A stretch of DNA of 64,000 bases from Nocardia tengchongensis (GCF_018362975.1 NZ_CP074371.1:4650001-4714000); one strand, 5' to 3'; shown: positions 33,120-44,531, counted from the first letter of the stretch. Numbers and translations: made by a program. The notes: generated by a model not told the origin, from the letters alone.

Positions 33120-34013
33120 TTACCTTCCGTCGCGATCGGTGACGCGTGACACCTCGTAGCCGAGCAGGCGCTCCGCTTCCTCGATGCCACCCTGGAGGTC
33201 ACCGACGGCATTCATCTTCGACAGATCCAGGCCGATCGTGACAAGGGTAAGCGCGATCTCCGACGACAGGCCGGTAATGATGACATTGGCACCCATCAGG
33301 CCCGACGCGTCGACGGTCTGCACCAGGTGGTTGGCGACCGTGGAGTCGATCGCCGGCACACCGGTGATGTCGATGACGACGACCTTGGCGCGGTTGGCCC
33401 GGATGGCGCGCAGCAGCTGCTCGGTGAGCTGACGTGCGCGCTGCGAGTCCAGCACACCGATGATGGGCAGGATGAGCAGCTGTTCACGCACCTGGAGCAC
33501 GGGCGTGGACAGCTCGCGGATGGCTTCCTGCTGCTGGCGGATGACGCGCTCGCGCTCCTGCACGAACGACACGGCCACGGTGTTGGCGATGCGGTTCGCG
33601 GCTGGTTCGTAGGCGTCGAGCACCAGTTTCAGCAGCTCGAAGTCGGTCTGGTATTTCTCGAAGAGGCTGCGGGCCAGCACGTCTCGCAGCAGCAGCACGA
33701 TGCCGACGACCTCGTCGGTCTCGACGCCTCGCGGAATGATGCGCTCGGACAGGTCGCGCGCGTAGGCCTGCAGCGCCTCGACGCTACCGGTCTCGAGCAC
33801 CTCGACGTAGTTGTCGTAGACGGAGGTGGCCTCGGAGAAGATCTCCTCGGGGGTCATGGCGGTGAGCAGCTGGGCATCGGTGATGCGACGGGCCCACTCC
33901 TCGCGAAGTTCGGTGCGGTTCTGCCGCAGGTGTTCGACGAGCTGCGGAAGCAGATTGTCGACGGGACCCGCGGGCAGCGAATCCGCCGAGAGACCGATGG
34001 ACACGTCGGACAT
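33120..34013 (-). CDS. rsbR: RsbR-like stressosome sensor
   Basis: 297 residues. The N-terminal ~155 residues are a helical RsbR/globin-like sensor region (LPQLVEHLRQNRTELREEWA, TDFELLKLVLDAYEPAANRI). A linker helix (RERVIRQQQEAIRELSTPVL) leads to a C-terminal STAS domain with IDITGVPAIDSTVANHLVQT. First gene of the operon. No haem or flavin motif is visible, so the signal is unknown. Start ATG at 34013. Confidence 0.92.
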   Translation of the reverse strand: MSDVSIGLSADSLPAGPVDNLLPQLVEHLRQNRTELREEWARRITDAQLLTAMTPEEIFSEATSVYDNYVEVLETGSVEALQAYARDLSERIIPRGVETDEVVGIVLLLRDVLARSLFEKYQTDFELLKLVLDAYEPAANRIANTVAVSFVQERERVIRQQQEAIRELSTPVLQVREQLLILPIIGVLDSQRARQLTEQLLRAIRANRAKVVVIDITGVPAIDSTVANHLVQTVDASGLMGANVIITGLSSEIALTLVTIGLDLSKMNAVGDLQGGIEEAERLLGYEVSRVTDRDGR

Positions 34014-34181
34014 GGAAACTCCTGCCCCTTTCGCTAAGGCCAGGTCGGGTGCTCACTTCCACGGCAGGGTAACCAGCCGTGCGCTCGGTGCCGACCAAGT
34101 CGGAAGCCGGTGCCGAGCCTAGTCTTACCCACTACCCGATGGGTGCCAAACCAAACCGAGGTGGGCGGGCGGATTTCGCGG

Positions 34182-34688
34182 TCAGCCGTGCTGCTCGCGG
34201 GCGTCGGTGCCGCGATGATGGGCCAGCAGGGTGTCGTAGATGTCGGCCAGGGCGGTCAGCTGGCCACGATCGAGCACATCGACCATGTGGCGGCGGACAC
34301 TGTCGACGTGGGCGGGCGCGGCCGAATCGAGCACCTGCACGCCCTTGTCGGTGAGCACCGCGGCGGTGCGGCGGGCATCGTCGGGAATGGATTCGCGCGC
34401 CACCAGCCCCCGCTTCTCCATGCGGGTGATCTGATGCGAGAGCCGGCTCTGCGACCATTCCAGCACTGCGGCCAGCTCGGCGAAGCTGCGGCGATGGTCG
34501 GGGGCGTCGGCGAGCCGGGCCAGCACCGTGTACTCCACGTAGGTCAGATTGGACGCACGCAGCGAATCGCGCCCGACTGCGGCGGCGATCAGATCGCGGG
34601 TGAACACGAAACCCAGCCACGCTCGCATCTCGACGTCATCGAGCCAACGGGTTTGCGTCACAGTTCCACTCCCGGGTTCCGCACTCAT
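34182..34688 (-). CDS. MarR family regulator
   Basis: 168 residues. A winged helix with LTYVEYTVLARLADAPDHRR, ELAAVLEWSQSRLSHQITRM and the wing KRGLVARESIPDDARRTAAV is diagnostic for MarR; the final helices dimerise. Two palindromes AGGTNNNACCT lie upstream (34727 and 34748) and are probably its own operators. The ligand is unknown. Confidence 0.9.
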   Translation of the reverse strand: MSAEPGSGTVTQTRWLDDVEMRAWLGFVFTRDLIAAAVGRDSLRASNLTYVEYTVLARLADAPDHRRSFAELAAVLEWSQSRLSHQITRMEKRGLVARESIPDDARRTAAVLTDKGVQVLDSAAPAHVDSVRRHMVDVLDRGQLTALADIYDTLLAHHRGTDAREQHG

Positions 34689-34726
34689 GCTAAGTCCTCC
34701 CCGCCGCCGACAAGCACATCATGCAC

Positions 34727-34758
34727 AGGTAACACCTGCTCGGTTGAAGGTGCAACCT
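34727..34758. promoter_or_regulatory. Two AGGTNNNACCT palindromes
   Basis: AGGTAACACCT at 34727-34737 and AGGTGCAACCT at 34748-34758, with centres 21 bp apart (two DNA turns), upstream of marR. A third half-like site (ACCTGTACCTG) follows. Likely MarR operator. Confidence 0.7.
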
Positions 34759-34897
34759 GTACCTGCGGGCGCGGAGACCCACACCTCTGCGCGGCGCAAT
34801 CTATACCTGTCGGCGGGCGCTCGCCGGGTGCTGGATAGAGTCACTGTGCTTGAACCGTCGGCTGACCAGCCCCAGCCCTGCTCGAGGAGTGCGATTC

Positions 34898-36573
<1,676 letters not shown>

Positions 36574-36693
36574 CCGAGGAGGCAGGGCTGAGACGCGGAA
36601 ACGTCTGGCGGGCACGAGAGTTCGCGAACCGAACGGACCGGGTGGCCGGTTCGGGTATACCCGAAGCTGAACATCGAGCCTGGAGGCAAGCGG

Positions 36694-37272
36694 ATGCGCG
36701 TCGTCGGTCCTGACATGGCAGTCCAGCGGCGGCCCGCCGGCGCCCGGCGGGTCGCGGCGCTGGCGGTGCTGGCGAGCGCGGGGCTGGTCGGCGGGTCCGT
36801 CAGCGCGGTCACCGCGGCTCGCGCTGCCGCCGAACCGATTTCGGACACGACGCAGGCCGGCGCGGACATCCCGAACGCCAAGGCGATCGCCGGCGGCGTC
36901 GAGGGCCTGGACCCCCGCCTCGCCGCCGCCTACGCGGCCGCCGCCAACGACGCGAGCGCCGCGGGCGTCACCCTCTGGATCACCTCCGGCTACCGCACCC
37001 CCGCCGAACAGGAAGCCCTGTGGGAGGACGGATTACAGACCTACGGCAGCCCGGAGGCCGCCCGCCGCTGGGTCCTGCCGCCGTCCGAATCCACCCACGT
37101 CACCGGCCAAGCCATCGACGTCGGCCCGCGCGAAGGCGCGCAATGGCTCGAGGACAACGGCTCCCACTGGGGGCTCTGCAGGATGTACGACAACGAATGG
37201 TGGCACTTCGAGCTGGCCACCGCTCCCGACACCGCGTGCCCGCTCCGACTCCCCGACGCCAGCGACCGCTGA
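36694..37272 (+). CDS. M15-family D-Ala-D-Ala carboxypeptidase (VanY-like)
   Basis: 192 residues. A signal peptide is present (about residues 1-47, with AALAVLASAGLVGGSVSAVT). The peptidase M15 domain shows the zinc motif STHVTGQAIDVG (residues ~128-139) and EWWHFE (~168-173). It trims D-alanine from peptidoglycan stem peptides outside the membrane. Full domain length. Start ATG at 36694 with GGAGG upstream. Confidence 0.88.
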   Translation: MRVVGPDMAVQRRPAGARRVAALAVLASAGLVGGSVSAVTAARAAAEPISDTTQAGADIPNAKAIAGGVEGLDPRLAAAYAAAANDASAAGVTLWITSGYRTPAEQEALWEDGLQTYGSPEAARRWVLPPSESTHVTGQAIDVGPREGAQWLEDNGSHWGLCRMYDNEWWHFELATAPDTACPLRLPDASDR

Positions 37273-37344
37273 TCCCAGGATGTCATTGCGGAGTCGGTGA
37301 TATGGAGGTCTGCTCGTGGTGCGGCCAGGTGCTAGGTGGTCTGC

Positions 37345-38292
37345 TCAGGTGAGGTAGACGGCCACACCGATTGCTGCGGCACATGCCAGCGTCAACAGTT
37401 GCAGAGTGCGGTCACCCAGCACGATCTCTTCAGGTTCACCGGCCCCAGCCCCATCGATGTCGACCGCGTAACGCAGGATGGCGATCGTGAAGGGAATCAT
37501 CGAGATTGCGAACCAGGGGTTGTCCTTGCGATCAGCCTCGAATGCCCACAGCCCGTAGAAGATCACGACCGCTGTGCCCGACAGGGTTCATACGAAACGT
37601 AGATAGGTGGGTGTGTAGTACTGCAGCGATTTGCGGATCTTGGCGCCGGTGTCGATGGCGATCTTCATCTCGGCGTAGCGCTTACCCGCGGCCATGAACA
37701 ACGAGCCGAAGGCCGCGATCAGCAAGAACCATTGCGACAGATGGATATCGGCCGCCGCGCCTCCGGCGATCGCGCGCAGCAGGAAGCCTGACGACACAAT
37801 GCAGATGTCGAGCACCGGCTGATGCTTGAGCGCGAAGCAGTACGCGAGCTGGATTCCGACGTAGACCGCCATCACCACTGCCAGCTGCGACGACGCCGCG
37901 AACGAGAGGAGGATCGAGCTGGTCAGTAGCACCGCCGACAGTGCGTAGGCCAGATTCATCGGAACCACACCGGCTGCGATCGGCCGGTAGCGCTTGGTCG
38001 GATGCGCCCGGTCGGCCTCGACGTCGAGAGAATCGTTGACCAGGTAGATGCCCGACGCTGCCAGACAGAACACCACGAACGCGACACCGATGTGCAGGTC
38101 GCGTGTGAGGTCGGAGATGGCAAAGGTGTCGGTACCCGGAATCGTCCCTGCGGCCAGCGGTGCCGCCAATACCAGGATGTTCTTGACCCACTGACGTGGC
38201 CGCACAGCCTTGACCAGGCCGCCGGCCAGGGTCTTGGGTGGTCCGGTGAGGACGGCCTCGTCGAGTTCGATGATGGTCGGCTCTTCGCTCAT
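37345..38292 (-). pseudogene. ubiA: UbiA decaprenyl-phosphate phosphoribosyltransferase with in-frame stop
   Basis: A homolog of mycobacterial Rv3806c, which makes decaprenylphosphoryl-5-phosphoribose, the precursor of arabinan in the cell wall. About nine membrane helices. The Mg-binding motif NDSLDVEADR and PTKRYRPIAAG are intact. Codon 235 (37588-37590) is TGA where relatives have Trp (FVW-TLS). The same frame then continues normally (TAVVIFYGLWAFEAD ... PFTIAILRYAVD) to a stop at 37345. A single G-to-A change explains it. Location outside the arabinogalactan locus suggests a second copy, free to decay; a base-call error is the alternative. Start ATG at 38292. Confidence 0.87.
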
Positions 38293-38439
38293 GACAACGT
38301 GACTGCTTCCCGTGGAGGCGGACGAATCTCTTCGAGTGGCCGGCACTGTGCATCGACGGCGCCTCGTTTGTGACCCCCCGCAACACCGCCCTCGACATAC
38401 TCCCAAACACCGGCCCGCGTGCCGACCAATATCCGAAAA

Positions 38440-38500
38440 TGCCGCATCCCGCGCTGACCGAACCGGCCAGCGCTAGGTGCTGCGGATCCGGGCATGCCCT
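38440..38500 (-). repeat. Dispersed hairpin repeat, copy M (minus strand)
   Basis: Read on the minus strand: AGCGCTGGCC-GGTTC-GGTCAGCGCG then GATGCGGCATTTTCGGAT. It is the only copy found outside the first 16 kb and the only one in opposite orientation. The left box is degraded. Confidence 0.65.
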
Positions 38501-38686
38501 GGGTCATTCATGCGGGCGATGTGTGCACTGTCGGGTGAGGCGGTGAGGTGATCCATCGCGTATGTGCTCGGGCATACGATGATGCACGAGCACCGGCGGC
38601 GTGTCTGACATGGCCTTGTCATCCCTCGGCCCGGCCGTGCTGTCGTGCAGTCCGCGCGTCTTCGCTTCTCATGGGAGGAGTTGGTC

Positions 38687-39553
38687 ATGTGCCGCCTGTT
38701 CGGACTCTCGGCCGCGCCGCAGCGGGTGCGCGCCACCTTCTGGTTGCTGAAAGCGCCCGACAGCCTGTCCCGGCAAAGTCACCGCGAACCTGACGGCGTG
38801 GGCCTGGGTACCTTCACCGCTGCGGGCGCGCCGCTGGTGGAGAAGCAGCCGATCGCTGCCTATGAGGATCGGCTCTTCGCGCAGGAGGCCCGCGAATGCG
38901 AATCCGAAACCTTCGTCGCGCATGTCCGCTTCGCCTCCACGGGCGGGCTGAACGTGCGCAATACCCATCCGTTCGAGCAGCACGGACGCCTGCTCGCGCA
39001 CAACGGGGTGCTGGAGGGGCTCGACGAGCTGGAGCACGAACTCGGCGACTATCGCCGACTCGTCCACGGCGACACCGACTCCGAGCGCTTCTTCGCCCTG
39101 ATCACGGCCCGGATCGACCATCATGGGGGCGATGTCACCGCGGGCATCACCGACGCGGTCGGCTGGATCGCCGACCGGCTGCCGCTCTACGCACTCAACC
39201 TGGTTCTCACCACCGCGACCGAACTGTGGGCCCTGCGCTATCCCGACACCCACGACCTGTATGTCCTCGAGCGTGCCGCCGGTGGCGCACAGGGCGATCA
39301 GCGGCTCGACCACACGAGTCATAGGGGCATTCGCGCCAGCAGTGGCGTGCTGACCGACTATCCCGCTGTCGTCATCGCCACCGAACGCATGGACAACGAC
39401 CCCGGATGGCGGCTCCTCGCCTCCGGTGAACTGCTCCATGTCACCGGGCATCTGCACGTGCGGTCCAGCATTATTCGGGATTCCCCGCCCCGCCACCTGC
39501 TTTCGCTCGCCGACCTGGACGAGACCGCCGCCGCCTCCCAGACCGCACACTGA
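38687..39553 (+). CDS. Class II glutamine amidotransferase (YafJ-like)
   Basis: 288 residues. It begins Met-Cys (MCRLFGLSAAPQRVRATFWL); Cys2 becomes the N-terminal nucleophile. HREPDGVGLGTF, VRFASTGGLNVRNTHPFEQH and LLAHNGVLEGLDELE are the glutaminase-domain signatures. Relatives include YafJ and EgtC (ergothioneine); no egt genes are present here. Start ATG at 38687 with GGGAGGAG upstream. Confidence 0.88.
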   Translation: MCRLFGLSAAPQRVRATFWLLKAPDSLSRQSHREPDGVGLGTFTAAGAPLVEKQPIAAYEDRLFAQEARECESETFVAHVRFASTGGLNVRNTHPFEQHGRLLAHNGVLEGLDELEHELGDYRRLVHGDTDSERFFALITARIDHHGGDVTAGITDAVGWIADRLPLYALNLVLTTATELWALRYPDTHDLYVLERAAGGAQGDQRLDHTSHRGIRASSGVLTDYPAVVIATERMDNDPGWRLLASGELLHVTGHLHVRSSIIRDSPPRHLLSLADLDETAAASQTAH

Positions 39554-39627
39554 CGATCGCCGCTGCGGCGTCGTCGCCGAGGTGGTAGTCGACGATGATC
39601 TGGGCGTTGCGCTGCAGGTGACCTGCG

Positions 39628-40280
39628 TCAGGACTCCGCAGCGGCGTCGGCCGGCTCGGCCTCGGTTTCCGGCTGGCGGTGCGCGGCCAGGAACTCGTCG
39701 ACGATGCGAACGTGGTCGTCGTGGGTGGTGCGGGGGGCTCCGACCAGCCGACCATAGGCGATCGGGCCGACCAGTTGCGCGACCACCGCGGGCACGTTGT
39801 CCGTACCGATTGCCGCACGGCCGTCCTCGGTCGCGAACAACTCTTCGAACGGCTGGCGGTAGTGGTAGTTCAACGCCAGCCGGAACATGTCGGCTTTGCT
39901 CAGCTGCGCGCTCAAATCGACCGGGGTGCCGGCGGCGAGCCAGGTCAGGGCCACCTTGCGCACCGGTGCGGCGTGGATGACCTCGGCCTGGCGGTCGAGC
40001 AGCTCGATCAGCCGGTCGCGCACCGGCCCCTCGCCGGGTGCGGTCGCCACAGGTACCAGGGCGCGGTGCAGGGCGGCTGTTCCCGCCATGACCCCTTGCC
40101 GACGTACTGGTACATCGAGTTCTTGGCGGCCTTCTTCCGCTCGCCGTACACGTAGATCGCCAGCGGCCTCAATCCACCCGATTTGACCAGCGTCGCCACC
40201 GCGCGCAACTGATCAGCCCGCGTCATCGGCGCCTGCGGGGTCTCCGCCTGGCGGGTGTCTTCGGTGGTCTCGGTGGTCAT
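39628..40280 (-). pseudogene. TetR-type regulator, frameshifted
   Basis: The N-terminal part (MTRADQLRAVATLVKSGGL ... AAKNSMYQYVG) aligns with a TetR helix-turn-helix ending in the usual YxYxG. Near 40088-40100 the frame changes. The second part (MAGTAALHRALVPVATAPGE ... VAQLVGPIAYGRLVG) is a typical TetR C-terminal ligand domain. One missing base restores a ~217-residue protein. The HTH is rather diverged. Start ATG at 40280 after AAAGGA. Confidence 0.65.
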
Positions 40281-40602
40281 CGGGGTCCTTTCATCCACAA
40301 CCCGCCGCGACTGTCCGGCAGGAAATCCACCACCGATCTTACGTACGACCGTTTCACACACTTCGGCACGCCGGAACCTGGCCTATCCGGAGCTGTCCTC
40401 GGATCGGATCACGCACGCGTGCAAGCTTTCACGCGGCTGACGAACTGCTGCTCGGCGCACCCGAACAGACGATCGCGGGGTAGGCGTATCCGGCAACCGG
40501 ACCGGCAAATGCGGCTGACGAGGGTGGCCGATCATGGGATGCCTCGGCGTGCGATCATCGGTTCGTCGAGTCAATCGCTTGTCGATGCAAGGGAGTGAAC
40601 TC

Positions 40603-40926
40603 ATGAGTATCGCCCTCGATCAGCTGACAGACCCCCCGGTGCGTGCGTTCGTTGCGGCGGTGAATGCGGGCGACCGCGATGCCTTCGAATCGACCCTCAC
40701 GCCCGGGGCGACGATGTCCGATGATGGTTCGGATCGCGATTTCGCGGACTGGGCCGAACGCGAGATCTTCTCGTCGGCTGGGCATATGGATGTGTTGACA
40801 CAAACAGGCGATGGGCTGGGCCTGGTCGCCAACTACCGCAACGACACCTGGGGTGCAATGCTCACCGCTTGGCGATTCACCGTCGACAATGGGAAGATCA
40901 GCCGCTTCGAAACCGGGCAGGCCTAG
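40603..40926 (+). CDS. SnoaL/NTF2-like protein
   Basis: 107 residues. RAFVAAVNAGDRDAFESTL, FADWAEREIFSSAGHMDVLT and the final strand AWRFTVDNGKISRFETGQA follow the NTF2 cone fold. Members are small-molecule cyclases/isomerases or have no activity. Start ATG at 40603 after GGGAG. Function unknown. Confidence 0.78.
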   Translation: MSIALDQLTDPPVRAFVAAVNAGDRDAFESTLTPGATMSDDGSDRDFADWAEREIFSSAGHMDVLTQTGDGLGLVANYRNDTWGAMLTAWRFTVDNGKISRFETGQA

Positions 40927-40948
40927 CGCGCGCCGTGCCGAGGCGCTC

Positions 40949-42366
40949 CTAGCGCGGGGGCAGACTCTCGAGGGCTGCCTTCGCGGGGGCGTAGCCGGCT
41001 TGGGCGGATTTGCGGTACACACGTTTGGCGGCGTCGGTGCGGCCCATGGATTTCCATTGGTCGCCCAACGCTTTCAGGGCGATCATGTCGCCGTCTTGTT
41101 CCACCTGGCGGTAGAGGAGTTCGGCTCGGTCGTCCTCGCCCGGGCCTCGTGAACCGCTGCCAGGTGGATCTTTCCGAGGCCGTGGCCGTGGTCGACGTAG
41201 CGGCGGTACCAGTAGGCGGCTTGGGTGAGGTCACCGGTCTTCATGTACATATGGCCCAGGGTGAGCATCGAGAGCGTTTCGCCGCTCTCGGCGGCCTTGC
41301 GGTACCAGCGTTCGGCTTCGGTACGGGCGCCGCGGTTTTCGAGCAGTCGCGCCAGGAAGGACATGGAGAGGGCGTCGTTCATCGCTGCGGCCTGGCGGAG
41401 TAGCCGTTCGGCTTCACCGATATCGCCGCGCTTCTGATGATCGCGGGCGCGGGCCAGTAACTGGCCGACCTCGCCACGCCTGCGGCCGGCTCCCGGTGAT
41501 CGTGAATTGCCCTTGGGTGCTTCCGGTTTCGATGCGAGCGCCGCCGGCGTCCGAGCCTCGAGCAGGGTCAGTGCCTCGGGAATGGAGGGCCGTAACTCCG
41601 GCTTCTTGTTCATCAGCGGGGTGAGGAGCTGGACGAGTTGCCCGGCGCGTGCGGGTGGGGGCGCCGCTGCGAACATCACCGCTTTCATGGTTCCGTGAAT
41701 GGTGTCGCGACGGAATGGGGAAACCCCCTCCACCGCGTGGTAGAGCGTGACACCGAGGGAGTACAGGTCCCCGGCCGGTGAGTCCTCGCCATCGATGCGT
41801 TCGGGCGCCATGTACTCGAACGAACCGATGATCGTCTCCTTGGCGGTCAGCGTGTGATCGGAATGGTGGCGGGCGGTTCCGAAATCCGTGAGCAGCACCT
41901 CGCCACCGGTGGCGAGCAGGATATTGCCCGGCTTGACATCGCGGTGGACCACGCCGGCATCATGGGCGGCCCGCAGGGCCTGCAGCAATGCGGCGGCGAT
42001 GGTGGTGGCCTCCTCGACGGTCACCGGCCCGTCGCTGTCGAGTTTCTGTTTCAGGGATCGGCCGGACACCAGGCGCATGACGATCCAGGGCGTCACGCCC
42101 TCGGTGACCACATCGAGGACACCGACGATATTCGGATGGTGGTGCAGCCGTGAGGCATTGCGGGCCTCGCGTTCGGCGCGCGCGACTCGCTCGGCGTGCT
42201 CGGCGCTCGATTCGGTGTACGGGAGCAGCACTTCCTTCACCGCGACATCGAGACGCAACCGCTCGTCGCGCGCCTTCCAGACGGTCCCGAATCCGCCACT
42301 GCCCAGCTTCTCGATCAACCGGTAGCGGCCGGCGAGCACCCAGCCCGGTCGTCCCAGCGCCGACAT
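40949..42366 (-). pseudogene. Serine/threonine protein kinase with SEL1 repeats, frameshifted near the end
   Basis: The Hanks-type kinase domain covers residues ~12-275: GSGGFGTVW P-loop, VAVKEVLLP lysine, HRDVKPGNILLA catalytic loop, TDFGTARH Mg site and GSFEYMAPE. There is no transmembrane helix. Residues ~300-470 are SEL1/TPR-type repeats (GDIGEAERLLRQAAAMNDAL, TEAERWYRKAAESGETLSML). At about 41138-41147 one missing base breaks the frame; the repeats continue (QWKSMGRTDAAKRVYRKSAQ) to a stop at 40949. Soluble kinase-SEL1 fusions usually respond through protein partners. The kinase domain is intact. Confidence 0.85.
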
Positions 42367-42492
42367 GAAGGCCCCTAGCAGTTATGTGCCCCAGCAACAT
42401 TCGGAACCAGACAACCGTACCTGAATGCGAGCATTGCCGTCCGCGCTGTCGCCGGGACCCGCGCCGGCCGAATCGACCGGCGCGGGGGAGCC

Positions 42493-42780
42493 TCAGCCGG
42501 CGGTCAGGAAGTTGTGGACCGTCTCGAAGCTGATGCGGGGCTCATTCGCCACGCCCGCCTTCTGCAGCGCCGGCGCCAGTTGTTCGTTCGCGAAGCGCTG
42601 GAAATCGTCGGCCGAGTTCCAGACATCGGTGACCCGGACGCCGGCGTCCGTGGCGGTCACCCAATGGAACAGGCCGCCCGCAGCCATCGGGCCGCCCGGT
42701 GTGAACCCCAAGATCTCGAGAATCGAGTCGTACTGTGCAACCGTGGTGTCGTCCAATTCGACGATGACGGCGACGGCCAT
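42493..42780 (-). CDS. Small ferredoxin-like (ABM-type) domain protein
   Basis: 95 residues. VAVIVELDDTTVAQYDSILE, GGLFHWVTATDAGVRVTDVW and FANEQLAPALQKAGV fit a dimeric alpha/beta-barrel fold of the antibiotic-biosynthesis-monooxygenase type. Start ATG at 42780 with GAAAGGAGA, a strong site. Enzymatic function is not predictable. Confidence 0.72.
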   Translation of the reverse strand: MAVAVIVELDDTTVAQYDSILEILGFTPGGPMAAGGLFHWVTATDAGVRVTDVWNSADDFQRFANEQLAPALQKAGVANEPRISFETVHNFLTAG

Positions 42781-42880
42781 GACGATCTCCTTTCGGGGTA
42801 GCGGCCCGCGTGGATGCCGGGCCCTGCGTCGAGAGTAGATCCGGGCGAGGCTTCGACTCGAGGTTTCGCGAAGCGGGCCA

Positions 42881-43799
42881 TCAATCGCGGGGCGTGTCAG
42901 GGACTCGCGGGGGTGGGAGCCGGTCACTCACCCACCGGCGGGTCAGATCGGTGAAGGCGCGGGCGGCGGCGGGCTGGTGGGCCGGCTCGCGGCGCAGCAG
43001 GGCGACGGTGCGGGTCGGCATCGGGGGATCGAGGTCGACCGGGCGCAGGCCGGGGTGGGATGCGGCGATGGCCGGTGGGAGGACGGTGGCCAGGGTGGTG
43101 CCGCGGGACTATCTCGATGACGGACTGGACGGCATTGGCGTGCACGGTGATTCGCGGGGTTACCCCGTGGGCTCGGAGATAGTCGTCGACGTGGCCGCGG
43201 GTGGCGAAATCGGGGCTGAGGAGGGCTAGTTCCTGGTCGGCCAGGTCGGCGATCGGGAGGGGAGAAGGGGTCGTGTTGTGTTCGCCCACGACCAGGCTCA
43301 GGTCCTCCTCGAACAAGGGGGTGGCCGCGATGCCGGGTGTGGTCGCGCCCAGGAAGGCGATGCCGAGGTCGATGTCGTCGGCGAGGATCGCCAGTTCCAT
43401 GGCGTCCTGGGCGGATTCGCTGACCTCCAGGGTGATGCCGGGATGCCCGGCGTGGAATTCGGCGACGAGCGGGCCGATCAGGTACGGGGTGAAGGTGGGG
43501 GTGACGGCCAGGCGCAGGGTGCCGCGCTCGAGGTCCTCGACATCGTGGACGGCGCGGTCCGCGGCGGCGAGTTCGCGCAGGGCGCGGCGGGCGTGGTCGG
43601 CGTAGACGGCTCCGGCGTCGGTGAGTCGGACCGACCGGCCGGTGCGGTCGAGCAGCCGCACCCCGACCAGCCGCTCGAGCTGGCGGATCTGCTGCGACAG
43701 CGTGGGCTGGGACAGATGCAGGTCCTCGGCCGCGCGGGTGAAATTGCCGTGCTCGGCGACCGCGAGCAGGTAGCGCAGATGCCGTAGTTCCGGGGTCAC
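42881..43799 (-). pseudogene. cynR: LysR regulator of the cyn genes (CynR-like), one-base frameshift
   Basis: HTH at residues ~4-60 (LRHLRYLLAVAEHGNFTRAA, LHLSQPTLSQQIRQLERLVG), then an effector-binding domain. At 43105-43107 an extra base in a C/G run (GTCCCGCGG for GTCCGCGG) shifts the frame. The correct continuation (RGTTLATVLPPAIAASHPGL) ends at 42881, for ~305 residues. Start GTG at 43799. It is divergent from carbonic anhydrase and cyanase, as cynR is in E. coli, so it should activate them in response to cyanate. Confidence 0.82.
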
Positions 43800-43806
43800 A
43801 GCCCGA

Positions 43807-43857
43807 CTATAGACGACAGCAATCTGGCCGATCGATATCAAGTCTTGGACACTATAG
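43807..43857. promoter_or_regulatory. Possible LysR (CynR) binding region
   Basis: Two CTATAG hexamers at 43807 and 43852 lie 45 bp apart, with ATCGATATC between them, in the gap between cynR and cynT. The position fits a LysR site; the motif itself is not proven. Confidence 0.4.
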
Positions 43858-43922
43858 CCGCAGTTCGGGCAGGGTAAATGGCATCGGCCCACACCGGGCC
43901 GCCGCACCCGGAAGGAGTTCCC

Positions 43923-44531
43923 ATGCCGAACCTCGCCGACGGTCTCGGACGGTTCCAGCGCGATGTCTTCCCCGCGAAGGCGGGCCTGTTCGCGCGCCTG
44001 GCCGGCGACCACCGTCCGGGCGCGCTGTTCATCGGCTGCTCCGATGCCCGGGTGGTGCCCGAACTCATCACCTCCGCCGAAGCCGGTGAACTGTTGGTCA
44101 TCCGCAACGCCGGCAACCTGGTCCCGCCGCACATCCCGGGCGCGGCCAGCGGTGTGGTCGCGAGCATCGAGTACGCGCTCGGCGTGCTGGGCGTGCGCGA
44201 CATCGTGGTGTGCGGCCACTCGGCCTGCGGGGCGATGACCGCGCTCGCCGAGGGCCAGGACCTCTCGGGTCTGCCCGCGGTCGCGGGCTGGCTGCGGCAC
44301 GCCGACGCCGCCCGGGCCGCCGTCGATCCCGAGATCACCGGCGCCGCAGCGGTTTCCGCGCTGGTTCGCCACAATGTGGTGGCACAACTGGCCAATCTCG
44401 CCACCCATCCCGCGGTGGCCCGGGCGCTGTCCCGGCGCACCCTCACCCTGCACGGCTGGGTGTACGACATCGGCACCGGGCGCGTCGAGGCGCTCGACGC
44501 CGACGGCGAATTCACCACCCTCGCCGCCTGA
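43923..44531 (+). CDS. cynT: Beta-carbonic anhydrase (CynT)
   Basis: 202 residues. Zinc ligands Cys39 (GCSDAR, with Asp41/Arg43), His99 and Cys102 (VCGHSACGAM) are all present. It supplies bicarbonate, a co-substrate of cyanase, and prevents its loss as CO2. Start ATG at 43923 with GGAAGGAG. It lies 36 bp before cynS, in one operon, divergent from the LysR gene. Confidence 0.92.
   Translation: MPNLADGLGRFQRDVFPAKAGLFARLAGDHRPGALFIGCSDARVVPELITSAEAGELLVIRNAGNLVPPHIPGAASGVVASIEYALGVLGVRDIVVCGHSACGAMTALAEGQDLSGLPAVAGWLRHADAARAAVDPEITGAAAVSALVRHNVVAQLANLATHPAVARALSRRTLTLHGWVYDIGTGRVEALDADGEFTTLAA

Noticed and set aside
37588..37590. Selenocysteine or readthrough at the ubiA TGA codon
   Set aside because: The position is a Trp in relatives, not Cys, and no structured element follows. 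A simple nonsense change or base error is enough.
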